64,000 nt of DNA from Symsagittifera roscoffensis (lineage: Eukaryota > Xenacoelomorpha > Acoela > Convolutidae), in assembly GCF_963678635.1 (NCBI RefSeq), contig NC_087063.1:22266701-22330700 (forward strand), written 5' to 3'. Positions 46,691 to 57,429 of this stretch are shown here, piece by piece. A program made the position numbers and the translations under genes. The first letter of the stretch is position 1. The number at the start of each line of letters is the position of its first letter. The notes beneath the pieces are model-generated. The model saw only the letters and a list, made by a program, of their open reading frames with translations. It did not search any database and was not told the origin of the DNA.

Positions 46691-49560
46691 GTAATTTAAA
46701 CTTGTATATTTTTTATGAAAAGTATGGCAAATGGAGTTAGTGTTTTCTCTAAATGAACTTAAAGGTTTTCCATGATATTATCATATCTTGACACTAATGG
46801 ACTTTTTTAGATAATCATCGAAAAAAATTGAAGTTTGATCTTTGCTCGTTTGTATGATATTATATCCCATGAGTTTACTTTGTCATATATAATTGTACTG
46901 ATTGTTAACTAAACGAGTTTTCTATAAATTGTTCTACGTTTCTTTCTAGGAAGTTCAACTTTTTGGTTCTCATGTTTGTGTCGACATGGTAATTTTTGTT
47001 TTCAATCTTCAAAAAAGCAGGTAGCAATTAGTTTTTATTTTCTGAAAATAGCTTTTCCTTTTCGAATCAAGAAACATGGACATATGCATTATACCATTAC
47101 CGAATTTTAAATCAGACGATGAGTCAAACTTAGCATAATCGCAGCAGATTTTTTTGGCCCAGCTATTTTGCCTTTCTAGTGAAATCAATTATATTTCTGA
47201 TATTGTGCTCAAAAATACGGCCGGGTATTGACGATGACTTGTAACCAGTGTGATTATGATTAATAGGTAAGTTTTGATTGAAAAGGAATATTTGATCGAT
47301 TCCAGTGTACTAATTACGCGGGCCAGTTTTCTTTAAATCAATTAAATTTTCTCTTGAAGCGATATATATTGATCTAATATCACTCCAAGCTATTTCATTT
47401 GGTTTTCTTTGTCAATGATCTTTTAATCTTATATTTTTGAATGTTTTTTGTTTTCATGGTTTTGCAAATGTTTTTGCTGAAAATAATTTTTTCGGTATTT
47501 TAGTATTCAGTTGTCATCAATGCCTAAAAAAAAATTTGATAAAACTTTGCAATTTTTTTTCTGGTTCTTTTATTGCTAGATCAGTAATTTGGATTTCACA
47601 AAAAAGGAGCGTGTCATCTGCATACTCCACAACTTTGCACGAATTAGGTAATTGTTCGTTGAAGTCGTTGATATTCAGATTAATGATAAACGATACCAAA
47701 ACGGTGCCTTAAGGGACGCCTTTGTGAATTGAAATCCAATTTGATTCAATGGTGTTGACAATTTTTTCTGTTGTCGGTTGTTGATGAAAAAATTTAGCAT
47801 TTCAATTGTACTTTCAGAAAAGTTCAGAGATTTAAATTTTCGTTGACGAAACTTATGTTCAAAAGAGTCAAATGCTTTGAAGGGATCTAATTATGAGCAA
47901 GCAAAAAAACTCATTGCGATCAATTGATTTTCTGAAGAACTCGAGACAGAAACAAAAATTGTATCTAGTGTGGAATAGGAAGTTCTGAAACCAAATCGGG
48001 TGTTGCTTAGCCGGGTTTGCGATAAAAAATATTTTTCTATTTGTTTGTATAAAAGTTTTTTGAATACTTTTCATAATGCATCTGATACTGAGATTAGCGG
48101 GTAGTTGTTTGTTAGTTCTGGATCGTCGCTCATGTTTTCTGGTGTGACAATATCTTTTTTGATCTTATCTAGAAAAATAATATTTTCTTACATATTCATT
48201 TAAAAGGAATGTAAGATGTGCGTATATTTCAATTGTGATTAGAAATGAGTTTTAAGTTTATTTTTTGCACTTTGCGCTGGTGCAGAAATTAAAACGAAAG
48301 ATCAAATTTTTTAAATCATCTTTGAGGAAAGAAGGCTGGGGGCCGTAATATTATAATAGAAGCAGCCAAAAAATCTTAATTAAGCAGATCTCCCATCTCA
48401 AAAATATTTGTAGCTGTTTCAACGAAAGTGTTTTCAGAATAGAAACAAGTTCATTTTTGAGTTTCTTGTTTCTAGTATCGATGATAGTATTCCATTTATC
48501 ACGTTTAGTGTTTTGAGCTGAAAAGTTGCGATATGAATTGTTTATCCTGGAAAACCATTCTTGGATTGTCATTGCAGATAAAGGTTGATTTTTGCGGGAC
48601 CCAAAAAAAATAGTGCAATTTTGTTGGTGGAAATGTAGTACATTGACTGAGGATCAGTTTGCTTGTAAAAACTTTCTCAGTTGATTCTAGAAAAATTTGA
48701 TTAAAAATCTCTTTCTGATGAGTTTTTTTTTCGTTGATTTTGCGTTAGAGTGCATGAAGTATTAGTTCAGTTAAAGAAATTGCGGCTAACTTGTCTGTTT
48801 TGAAGTATGGCTTGAAAATCATTATTTTATTTGGTCGATCTTTCAAGGATAGATGGATTATAATATAGTCAATTAAGGTTTTCGAATGTGGGTGCTGTTT
48901 TATTTGTAACATCGAGGTTGTAAAGAACAAGGATTGTATCAAGATACTCTTATTTGTCTGCATTAGTATAAGTCAAAATGTAATCACCCATTAAAACTAA
49001 AATGAAGTTGTAGGATTGCGCATAGTCAATTGATTTAGCTAGTTCATCAAGGAATTCAACTTTGCTTGTTTTGCACAGATAATAAGATTTATTCAAAAGC
49101 GTCTTTCTATCGCTCTTTTAAAAATTGTTTTGATATCAATCCAGATGCTATTGCAATTATTAGGAAGAGCTTATGTCTTGCCCCGGTTTTGGGTTGATAA
49201 TTCTGGGTGTTAGGAGCTTAAGCCCACCTCCTTCTGATTTTTTTTGCTGGCTTCCACAGTTCTCTCACATCCACAGTTCTCTCACAAAAAGCGACGTATG
49301 TTGTCGTATCAAGTGTCCACAGAAGTTGGTCCTTCGACTCGTAGTACCAAAAATTCCAAAAAGAGGAAAACTTGATTTTGTGATTGTTCACAGGTGCTTT
49401 CAGATCTGAACTTTTCCTTTTAAGCTTCTACAGTGTAACTATAAATTCTGACTATTGTTTTTGTAGTCACCATTTTTTGTGATGCTATTCTAGTTTGTTC
49501 CTGGACCCGGATATGGGTGAATTTCACCTGACTGACTTATTAGGTTTTGCTTCGATCAAG
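46691..49560 (-). pseudogene. CR1/Jockey-type LINE, most complete copy L7
   Basis: In minus-strand order. 5' segment with GGGLKLLTPRIINPKPGQD (near 49220). Endonuclease-like region with YYLCKTSKVEFLDELAKS, FILVLMGDYILTYTNADK (about 49110-48960) and HPHSKTLIDYIII (about 48900). Linker with NPRMVF-type and RNFSAQNTKRDKW segments (48570-48350). RT N-terminal motifs (48160-47850) including YKQIEKYFLSQTRLSNTRFG-like and DPFKAFDSFEHKF-like pieces. GVP stop GTVLVSFIINLNINDF (47720-47650). EYADDTLLFCE (about 47620-47590). C-terminal region (47330-46800). The 3' end is near 46690, where all copies share GGTGTAATTTAAACTTGTAT. Many stops and frameshifts are present. The order endonuclease, linker, RT, C-terminus and the YADDT box place it among APE-class LINEs; the exact clade is undetermined. 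Confidence 0.75.
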
Positions 49561-50059
49561 AAAAGGCGCTATAAAAATCAGTTGATTTTGGATTCAAAAT
49601 AATATAGAAATACTTTAAAATAAACGTTGATAAATAAGAGTTACATGAAGCGCATTTAAGAGGCACTAGTTTATGAATAACAATGCGCTTGAGAGTCACA
49701 TAAATTTTTTTGTCATATAAGTTAAATGAAATTCGGAATGCGCTATTGACGCATTGCTTAACTGAACGCAATCTTTTAGCTTTGTCAAATGCTACGGTTA
49801 GAAAACTCTTTAGACTTAACATTTTTTTATGAGAAGGTCAGGAATGTTCTCAAAATTTCAAAATTTCTCAAGTTTAGAAAATTCTAGGGATTTTTTGACA
49901 AAAATTCCATTTTTTAGACAATATTAGCTCAATTCATTTCCAAAGTTAGACAGTAACTGTCAATTTTTTTTTTCGAATTTTGGCTTTTTCAAATCGATTT
50001 CATACTTCAAGGAAACAAATAAAAACCCTCCTTGCTACAAAAACTAGCTGTTTACAAAA
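49561..50059. other. Spacer between LINE and satellite
   Basis: AT-rich sequence shared with 41515-41955 and 56935-57430. It includes CATAAATTTTTTTGTCATAT and GAACGCAATCTTTTAGCTTT words. Short frames only; the minus frame 49822-49556 overlaps the same repeat. It may be LINE 5' untranslated region or older flank. Confidence 0.5.
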
Positions 50060-52150
50060 CGATTTGCACTATGAAATATTTGAAATTTTTCAAAGTTTCA
50101 TTGCGTAAATAGCTTGACTAGAAAATCAAAATTTTTCGCCAATCGATTTGCTCTGTTAAATTTTGATATAGATCAAAGTCTAATTGCCTCAATAGCTAGA
50201 ATAAAAAAACTTAATTTTCTTGACAGTCGATTTTCTCTAGGAAACAACCTGACAGTTTTCAAAGTTTCAGAGCCAGAGCAAAATTTTCGCAAACTTTTCG
50301 TAAGCAAGCTTATTGTAAAAAAATTTGGATTAATTAAAATTTTCAGAGCTATAATAACTCGCTTAGATACTTTCAAGGTTTTCGCAAAATAACTCGATCT
50401 ATGGAACAACCTGAAAAAATTCCAAATTTCATAGCATTAAAACCTTGCATAGAAAAACTTCATTTTTTCGCGAACCGATTCGCGAAAAATTGAACTAGTT
50501 CAATGAATGAATTAAATTGATTTAGTTCAAAGTTTCATAGCTTAAAATGGTTGCTAAAAAAATTTTATAAAATTTTTTGATCCGACATGTTCAGCAAAAT
50601 AACTTGGAATAATTCGAATTGTCATCGCTTAAAAGCTGACTGGAAAATCTTTAACTTTTTTCGAACCGGTTCAATCTATGAATTAATTTGAAATAATTCG
50701 AAATTTTATAGCTTTAAAAACTTGCTTATAAGAGTTTACAATTTTTTGTAAACCAATTTTGGTCCACGAATCAATTTAAAATTTTTCCAAAGTTCTTGGC
50801 TTGGACATTTTGCTTCTACAAACTTAAAAGCATTTCGCGAGCTGAATCGGTTTATGAAATAACTTGAATTATTTTAAAATTGCAGAGCTCTCATAGCTTC
50901 CTAAGGTAAAATTAAATTTCTCGTGAATCAATTCGGTCTAACAAATCACTTGAAAAAAAAATTAAGTTTCATAGCTTGAAGAGCTTGCTTAGAAAACCTT
51001 AATCTTTTCGCAAAAAAATTCGTTTTAGAATGTAACTTGAAGTTTTTTGAACTTTCAGGCTAAAAAAGCTTGCTTAGAAATACTTGTATTTTTAGCAAAG
51101 TGATTCAGTGAGTGACATAATTTAAACATCTTTAATGTTTCATAGCTTTGAAAGCTTGCTTATAAAAACCGAAAAATTTTGAGAAACGACTTGGTCCACG
51201 AAATAAATTGCGTTATTTCATATTTTCAAACCTTGCTGCAAAAAATTCAAAGGTTTTTGCGAACCAATTCAGTCTATGAAAAAACTTGAAATGTTTTTGA
51301 GGGCTCAAATAACTTGCTATGAAAAACTTAATTTTTGCCAATTGATTAGCTCTATTCAACGATCTGTAATAAAAAAGGGAAAATCTTTCTTAAAAAGCAA
51401 AGAAAACCACTTTTTCGCAAAGCAGTTTGAATATAGGAAAAAATATTAAAAACATCAAAGTATTGTACCCAAATAGTTTGCTTAGAAAAACCCTATTTTT
51501 TGATAACCGATTTGTTCTATGATAAAACTTGAAAATTTCAAAATTTCAACAGTTGAGTGACTTCAAAGGAAAAATTTAATTTTTTATTTTACGATTCTCT
51601 CCATAAAAAGTTTTCTAAGAAGAACTTTTTTGGAAGCTGATTTGTCTATAAAATAACTTGAAATAATTCAGATTTTTATTGCTTGAATAGCTTGCTTAGA
51701 AAAAAACAAAATTTTTGTGATTTCATTCAATCTGCGAATTTAATTTTTTATTTTACGATTCTCTCCATAAAAAGTTTTCTAAGAAGAACTTTTTTGGAAG
51801 CTGATTTGTCTATAAAATAACTTGAAATAATTCAGATTTTTATTGCTTGAATAGTTTGCTTAGAAAAAATCAAATTTTTGTGATTTGATTCAATCCGGAC
51901 TGGCACAGCTTGCTTAGAAAATCTTAAATTTGTTATAAACGGACTTGGTCTATGAAAAGCTTTAAAAGTTTTATAGCTTGAATAGCGTGCTCAAAAAAAA
52001 AACAAAGGCTTTTTGTGAACCGATTTGGTCTAAGAAACAATTTGACGCGTTTTATGACGTAAGCTAAAAAGCTAGCATACGAAAACTTTTTTTTTTGCAA
52101 AAAAGTTCGATCATCCAAATATCGTGAAATACTTAAAAGTTCCATCTCTT
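50060..52150. repeat. Diverged satellite of about 80-bp monomers, copy 1
   Basis: About 25 degenerate monomers. Recurring words in fixed order are CATAGCTTGAATAGCTTGCT, TAGAAAAACTTAATTTTTT, CGCGAACCGATTCGGTCTAT and GAAATAACTTGAAATAATTC. Monomers vary from roughly 70 to 90 bases and differ heavily from each other, so the array is old, while whole arrays in copies 1 and 2 are nearly identical. A two-monomer block (51575-51738) is repeated at 51739-51895 in this copy only. Short frames inside it (for example 50114-50392) are repeat translations and not genes. Confidence 0.7.
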
Positions 52151-52210
52151 GATTGGCTCCAAAAGAAAAAAAATGGAAATATTTCTTATCCGGCTGTGCT
52201 CATGAAATAA

Positions 52211-53501
52211 TGTGCCATTCCCCCGGACTGGCACATTCGAACCTTCCGTCGCGCGCCGAAAAGAACGGTAAAGGCGTTAGTACCGGAATTATGACGAAAA
52301 GAAGGCTCAGATTGTTTTAGAATTTCAAGTTTGCAAAATTTTGATTTGGATAAGAACATTTCTGAGAAAAGCAAAAAACGGCCATTTTGACCAGTTCGCT
52401 GTGCGAAGTAAAATGAAATGTTTCAAAAATTCATCGCTTAATTAGCCTACTAAGAAAAACTTTAATTTTTCGCTCTATCAAACAACGTGAATTTCACTCT
52501 AATTGCCAATACTCACTATAACAGCCAAGATTGTTTCACTGCCTAAACCTCTTCCTCAAGGGTCAAGACCGCGCAAGACAGATCTCGAGCAGAGAATAAA
52601 GCTAATCAGCAGCAAGCTCGATGAGGGAAATGTAAAAATAGGAATAAGGCTGGCTGCTTCAGATTACAAGATTGCACCTTTTTTGATTCCCAATTATGGA
52701 AACTTTGTAACTAAGCAACCAAAAAGTACTGATATAAATGCCCCAAACCTAGAAAATGTCTATAGTTTTTCGTTATTGAGATCGAATTGTTAAAAGAATA
52801 ATGTCATTTCCAAATGGTTTGGGAGCCGAACTGGACAAGACTTTTCCCCAAGTTTTCGAAGATTTATTATTAAATCAAACACCAATGCGGGCCTCATTTT
52901 CTTAATATCGCTTACCAAGCTCCTAAATCTTATAGGTGAAGGTAAAGTACGCAAACAGCTAAGACCTTCCTTTTTTAGAGCAAAACTTATTGCCCTCGTA
53001 AAAATAGATGCATGTTTGCGACAAATTGCCATCGGCAACACGCTCAGACGCATCGCGTCTAAATGCGCAGGAAGCAAGGCTCTTTTAGAGCGACAAAAAT
53101 TTTATGGAAATTTTCAAGTTAAATTTGGTACCAAACGAGGAGCTGAAATTGCTGCACATTCCTTTAGAAATTTGATAGAGCGTGTTGACAACCCGAAGTG
53201 CTCAGTTTTAATTAAATTAGATTTTAGTAAAGCATATAATTTGCTTAATAGAAAAACTATGCTGAATCACGTTTTTTTCGGACCGCCCGAAATTGTACAA
53301 AAATACTCAGTGCTCCTACAGTAAACCAATTTTTAATTTTTTTACGGAAATTTTATCATTATGCCGGAGGACAGAACACAACAAGGTGATAGCGAAGCTT
53401 AACCGCTTTTTTTTTCTGAAAAAATTCAAACGATATTTGAAAAAGTTTGAATCAAAAATAAAAGTTTGGTAGTTAGATGATGGAAACCTAGCCGACGACT
53501 C
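52211..53501 (+). mobile_element. TIR-RT element, copy 1, 3'-truncated
   Basis: The left terminus TGTGCCATTCCCCCGGACTG (52211) and the left arm continue to about 52395 (complement of the 52374-52186 frame). The RT gene remnant follows, and the element is cut at 53501 just after the LDDG box by the tandem-duplication junction. The right arm is therefore absent here. See the complete copy at 59473-62010. Confidence 0.7.
52503..53500 (+). pseudogene. RT gene of TIR-RT element, copy 1
   Basis: In frame from 52503: LPKPLPQGSRPRKTDLEQRI, then SSKLDEGNVKIGIRLAASDY (an N-terminal segment I associate with RT proteins of the RPIAVG...LRR group) up to a TAA at 52791. The next part fits best in another frame (MSFPNGLGAELDK, 52801 on). 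From about 52870 the first frame resumes with SLTKLLNLIGEGKVRKQLRP, SFFRAKLIALVK, RQIAIGNTLRRIASKCAG, GTKRGAEIAAHSFRNLIE and VLIKLDFSKAYNLLNRK (RT motif A, catalytic Asp kept). After two stops (53322, 53334) come YGNFIIMPEDRTQQGDSEA (QQGD motif), then in another frame W, stop, LDDGNLADD (53467-53499). The LDDG box keeps both aspartates, but the preceding Tyr codon is TAG. Decayed and inactive. Confidence 0.75.
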
Positions 53502-56500
53502 GTAAAAAAAAATTGAATGAAAACTCATATTTGCTTAAATCATCTTGGAGGAAAGAAGGCTGGGGGCCGTAACATTATAATGAAAGTAGCTGAAAATTTG
53601 TAGTTAAGCACATTTGCCATCTCAATATTATTTGTGACTATTTCAACGAAAGAATTTTTCAGAATAGAAACAAGTTCATTTTTTGAGTTTCTTGTTTCTA
53701 GTATCGATGATAGTATTTCATTTATCACGTTTAGTGTTTTGAGCTGAAAAGTTGCGATATGAATTGTTCATCCTGGAAAACCACTCTTGGTTTGTCGTTG
53801 AAGATAAAGATTGATTTTTGCGGGGCCCATTTAAGAAAATTATGCAACGTTGTTGGTGAAATTGTTGTTCATTGACTCAGGACCATTTTGCTTGTAAAAG
53901 CTTTCTCAGTTAATTCTAGAAAGATTATATTTCTTTTTCCGATGAATTTTTTTAATGTTGATTCTGCGTTATTGAAAATTAGGTAAAAACAAGTTTACAA
54001 TCTTAACAAGGTGTAATTTAAACTTGTATATTTTTTATGAAAAGTATGGCAAATGGAGTTAGTGTTTTCTCTAAATGAACTTAAAGGTTTTCCATGATAA
54101 ATTATCATATCTTGACACTAATGGACTTTTTTAGATAATCATCGAAAAAAATTGAAGTTTGATCTTTGCTCGTTTGTATGATATTATATCCCATGAGTTT
54201 ACTTTGTCATATATAATTGTACTGATTGTTAACTAAACGAGTTTTCTTTAAATTGATCTACGTTTCTTTCTAGGAAGTTTAACTTTTTGGTTCTCATGTT
54301 TGTGTCGACATGGTAATTTTTGTTTTCAATCTTCAAAAAATCAGGTAACAATTAGTTTTTATTTTCTGAAAATAGCTTTTCATTTTCGAATCAAGAAACA
54401 TGGACATATGCATTATACCATTTCCGAATTTTAAATCAGACGATGAGTCAAACTTAGCATAATCGCAGCAGATTTTTATGGCCCAGCTATTTTGCCTTTC
54501 TAGTGAAATCAATTATATTTCTGATATTGTGCTCAAAAAGACGGCCGGGTATTGAAGATAACTTGTAACCAGTGTGATTATGATTAATAGGTAAGTTTTG
54601 ATTGAAAAGGAATTTTTGATCGATTCCAGTGTACTAATTACGCGGGCCAGTTTTCTTTAAATCAATTAAATTTTCTCTTGAAGCGATATATATTGATCTA
54701 ATATCACTCCAAGCTATTTCATTTGGTTTTCTTTGTCAATGATCTTTTAATCTTATATTTTTGAACGTTTTTTGTTTTCATGGTTTTGCAAATGTTTTTG
54801 CTGAAAATAATTTTTTCGGTTTTTTAGTATTCAGTTGTCATCAATGCCTAAAAAAAAATTTGATAAAACTTTGCAATTTTTTTTCTGGTTCTTTTATTGC
54901 TAGATCAGTAATTTGTTTTTCGCAAAAAAGGAGCGTGTCATCTGCATACTCCACAACTTTGCACGAATTAGGTAATTGTTTGTTTAAGTCGTTGATATTC
55001 AGATTAATGATAAACGATACCAAAACGGTGCCTTAAGGGACGCCTTAGTGAATTGAAATCCAATTTGATTCAATGGTGTTGACAATTTTTTCTGCTGTCG
55101 GTTGTTGATGAAAAAATAGCATTTCAATTGTACTTTCAGAAAAGTGCAGAGATTTAAATTTTCGTTGAAGAAACTTATGTTCAAAAGAGTCAAATGCTTT
55201 GAAGGGATCTAATTATGAGCAAGCAAAAAAACTCATTGCGATCAATTGATTTTCTGAAGAACTCGAGATAAAAAATTGTATCTAGTTTGGAATAGGAAGT
55301 TCTGAAACCAAATCGGGTGTTGCTTAGCCGGGTTTGCGATAAAAAAAATTTTTCTATTTGTTTGTATAAAAGTTTTTTGAATACTTTTCATAATGCATCT
55401 GATACTGAGATTAGCGTGTAGTTTTTTGTTAGTTCTGGATCGTCGCTCATGTTTTCTGGTGTGACAATATCTTTTTTGATCTTATCTAGAAAAATAATAT
55501 TTTCTTACATATTCATTTAAAAGGAATGTAAGATGTGCGTATATTTCAATGCAACTGTCTTTTAACGCCCACCTTGGAATGTCAGGTGGCCCCAATTGTG
55601 ATTAGAAATGAGTTTTAAGTTTATTTTTTGCACTTTGCGCTGGTGCAGAAATTAAAACGAAAGATCAAATTTTTTAAATCATCTTTGTGGAAAGAAGGCT
55701 GGGGGCCGTAATATTATAATAGAAGCAGCCAAAAAATCGTAATTAAGCAGATCTCCCATCTCAAAAATATTTGTAGCTGTTTCAACGAAAGTGTTATCAG
55801 AATAGAAACAAGTTCATTTTTGAGTTTCTTGTTTCTAGTATCGATGATAGTATTCCATTTATCACGTTTAGTGTTTTGAGCTGAAAAGTTGCGATATGAA
55901 TTGTTCATCCTGGAAAACCACTCTTGGATTGTCATTGCAGATAAAGGTTGATTTTTGCGGGACCCAAAAAAATAGTGCAATTTTGTTGGTGGAAATGTAG
56001 TACATTGACTGAGGATCAGTTTGCTTGTAAAAACTTTCTCAGTTGATTCTAGAAAGATTTGATTAAAAATCTCTTTCTGATGAGTTTTTTTTCGTTGATT
56101 TTGCGTTAGAGTGCATGAAGTATTAGTTCAGTTAAAGAAATTGCGGCTAACTGGTCTGTTTTGAAGTATGGCTTGAAAATCATTATTTTATTTGGTCGAT
56201 CTTTCAAGGATAGATGGATTATAATATAGTCAATTAAGGTTTTCGAATGTGGGTGCTGTTTTATTTGTAACATCGAGGTTGTAAAGAACAAGGATTGTAT
56301 CAAGATACTCTTATTTGTCTGCATTAGTATAAGTCAAAATGTAATCACCCATTAAAATTAAAATGAAGTTGTAGGATTGCGCATAGTCATTTGATTTAGC
56401 TAGTTCATCAAGGAATTCAACTTTGCTTGTTTTGCACAGATAATAAGATTTATTCAAAAGCGTCTTTCTAGCGCTCTTTTGAAAATTGTTTTGATATCAA

Positions 56501-57429
56501 TCCAGATGCTATTGCAATTATTAGGAAGAGCTTATGTCTTGCCCTGGTTTTGGGTTGATAATTTTGGGTGTTAGGAGCTTAAGCCCACCTCCTTCTGATT
56601 TTTTTTTGCCGGCTTCCACAGTTCTCTCGCATCCACAGTTCTCTCACAAAAAGCGACGTATGTTGTCGTATCAAGTGTCCACAGAAGTTGGTCCTTCGAC
56701 TCGTAGTACCAAAAATTCCAAAAAGAGGAAAACTTGATTTTGTGATTGTTCACAGGTGCTTTCAGATCTGAACTTTTCCTTTTAAGCTACTACAGTGTAA
56801 CTATAAATTCTGACTATTGTTTTTGTAGTCATCATTTTTTGTGATGCTATTCTAGTTTGTTCCTGGACCCGGATATGGGTGAATTTCACCTGACTGACTT
56901 ATTAGGTTTTGCTTCGATCAAGAAAAGGCGCTATAAAAATCAGTTGATTTTGGATTCAAAATAATATAGAAATACTTTAAAATAAACGTTGATAAATAAG
57001 AGTTTCATGAAGCGCATTTAAGAGGCACTAGTTTATGAATAACAATGCGCTTGAGAGTCACATAAAATTTTTTGTCATATAAGTTAAATGAAATTCGGAA
57101 TGCGCTATTGACGCATTGTTTAACTGAACGCAATCTTTTAGCTTTGTCAAATGCTACGGTTAGAAACCTCTTTAGACTTAACATTTTTTTATGAGAAGGT
57201 CAGGAATGTTCTCAAAACTTCAAAATTTCTCAAGTTTAGAAAATTCTAGGGATTTTTTGACAAAAATTTCCATTTTTTAGACAATATTAGCTCAATTCAT
57301 TTCCAAAGTTAAACAGTAACTGTCAATTTTTTTTTCGAATTTTGGCTTTTTCAAATCGATTTCATACTTCAAGGAAACAAATAAAAACCCTCCTTGCTAC
57401 AAAAACTAGCTGTTTACAAAACGATTTGC
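53502..57429 (-). pseudogene. LINE copies in unit 2 (linker piece plus L8)
   Basis: 53502-53990 is a linker piece of the LINE. 53990-56930 is L8, the counterpart of L7, with endonuclease-like MGDYILTYTNADK (about 56345), HPHSKTLIDYIII (about 56260), linker RNFSAQNTKRDKW (about 55900), RT N-terminal motifs (55490-55190), GVP stop GTVLVSFIINLNINDL (55045-54985), EYADDTLLFCE (about 54950) and the C-terminal region (54660-54110). The TAA at the Gln of GVPQG is at 55033-55035. 56930-57429 is the spacer. Nonsense and frameshift mutations are mostly shared with L7. Confidence 0.75.

Larger units (their letters stand above)
46193..53501. repeat. 7.3-kb tandem duplication unit, copy 1
   Basis: The unit starts at GTAAAAAAAAATTGAATGAA (46193). 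The same 20-mer starts copy 2 at 53502, so the junction lies at a short shared GT plus A run. Contents in order: LINE linker piece, LINE L7, about 0.5 kb of spacer, an array of monomers of roughly 80 bp, and the truncated TIR-RT element. Copy 1 differs from copy 2 by scattered substitutions and indels, including a private 164-bp duplication (51575-51738 repeated at 51739-51895) and absence of one satellite monomer kept in copy 2 near 57624-57700. Confidence 0.85.

Noticed and set aside
50114-50392. 92-codon plus frame (and its minus shadow)
   Set aside because: It lies wholly inside the satellite and is a translation of repeat monomers.
50060-52150. CRISPR-like array
   Set aside because: Monomers are contiguous and degenerate with no constant repeat plus unique spacer structure, and the DNA is eukaryotic.
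36000-55045. Alternative genetic code (TAA or TAG as Gln)
   Set aside because: TAA replaces Gln in the LINE motif, but TAG replaces Tyr in the other RT and the many other in-frame stops do not fall at Gln sites. Decay of duplicated copies explains it better.
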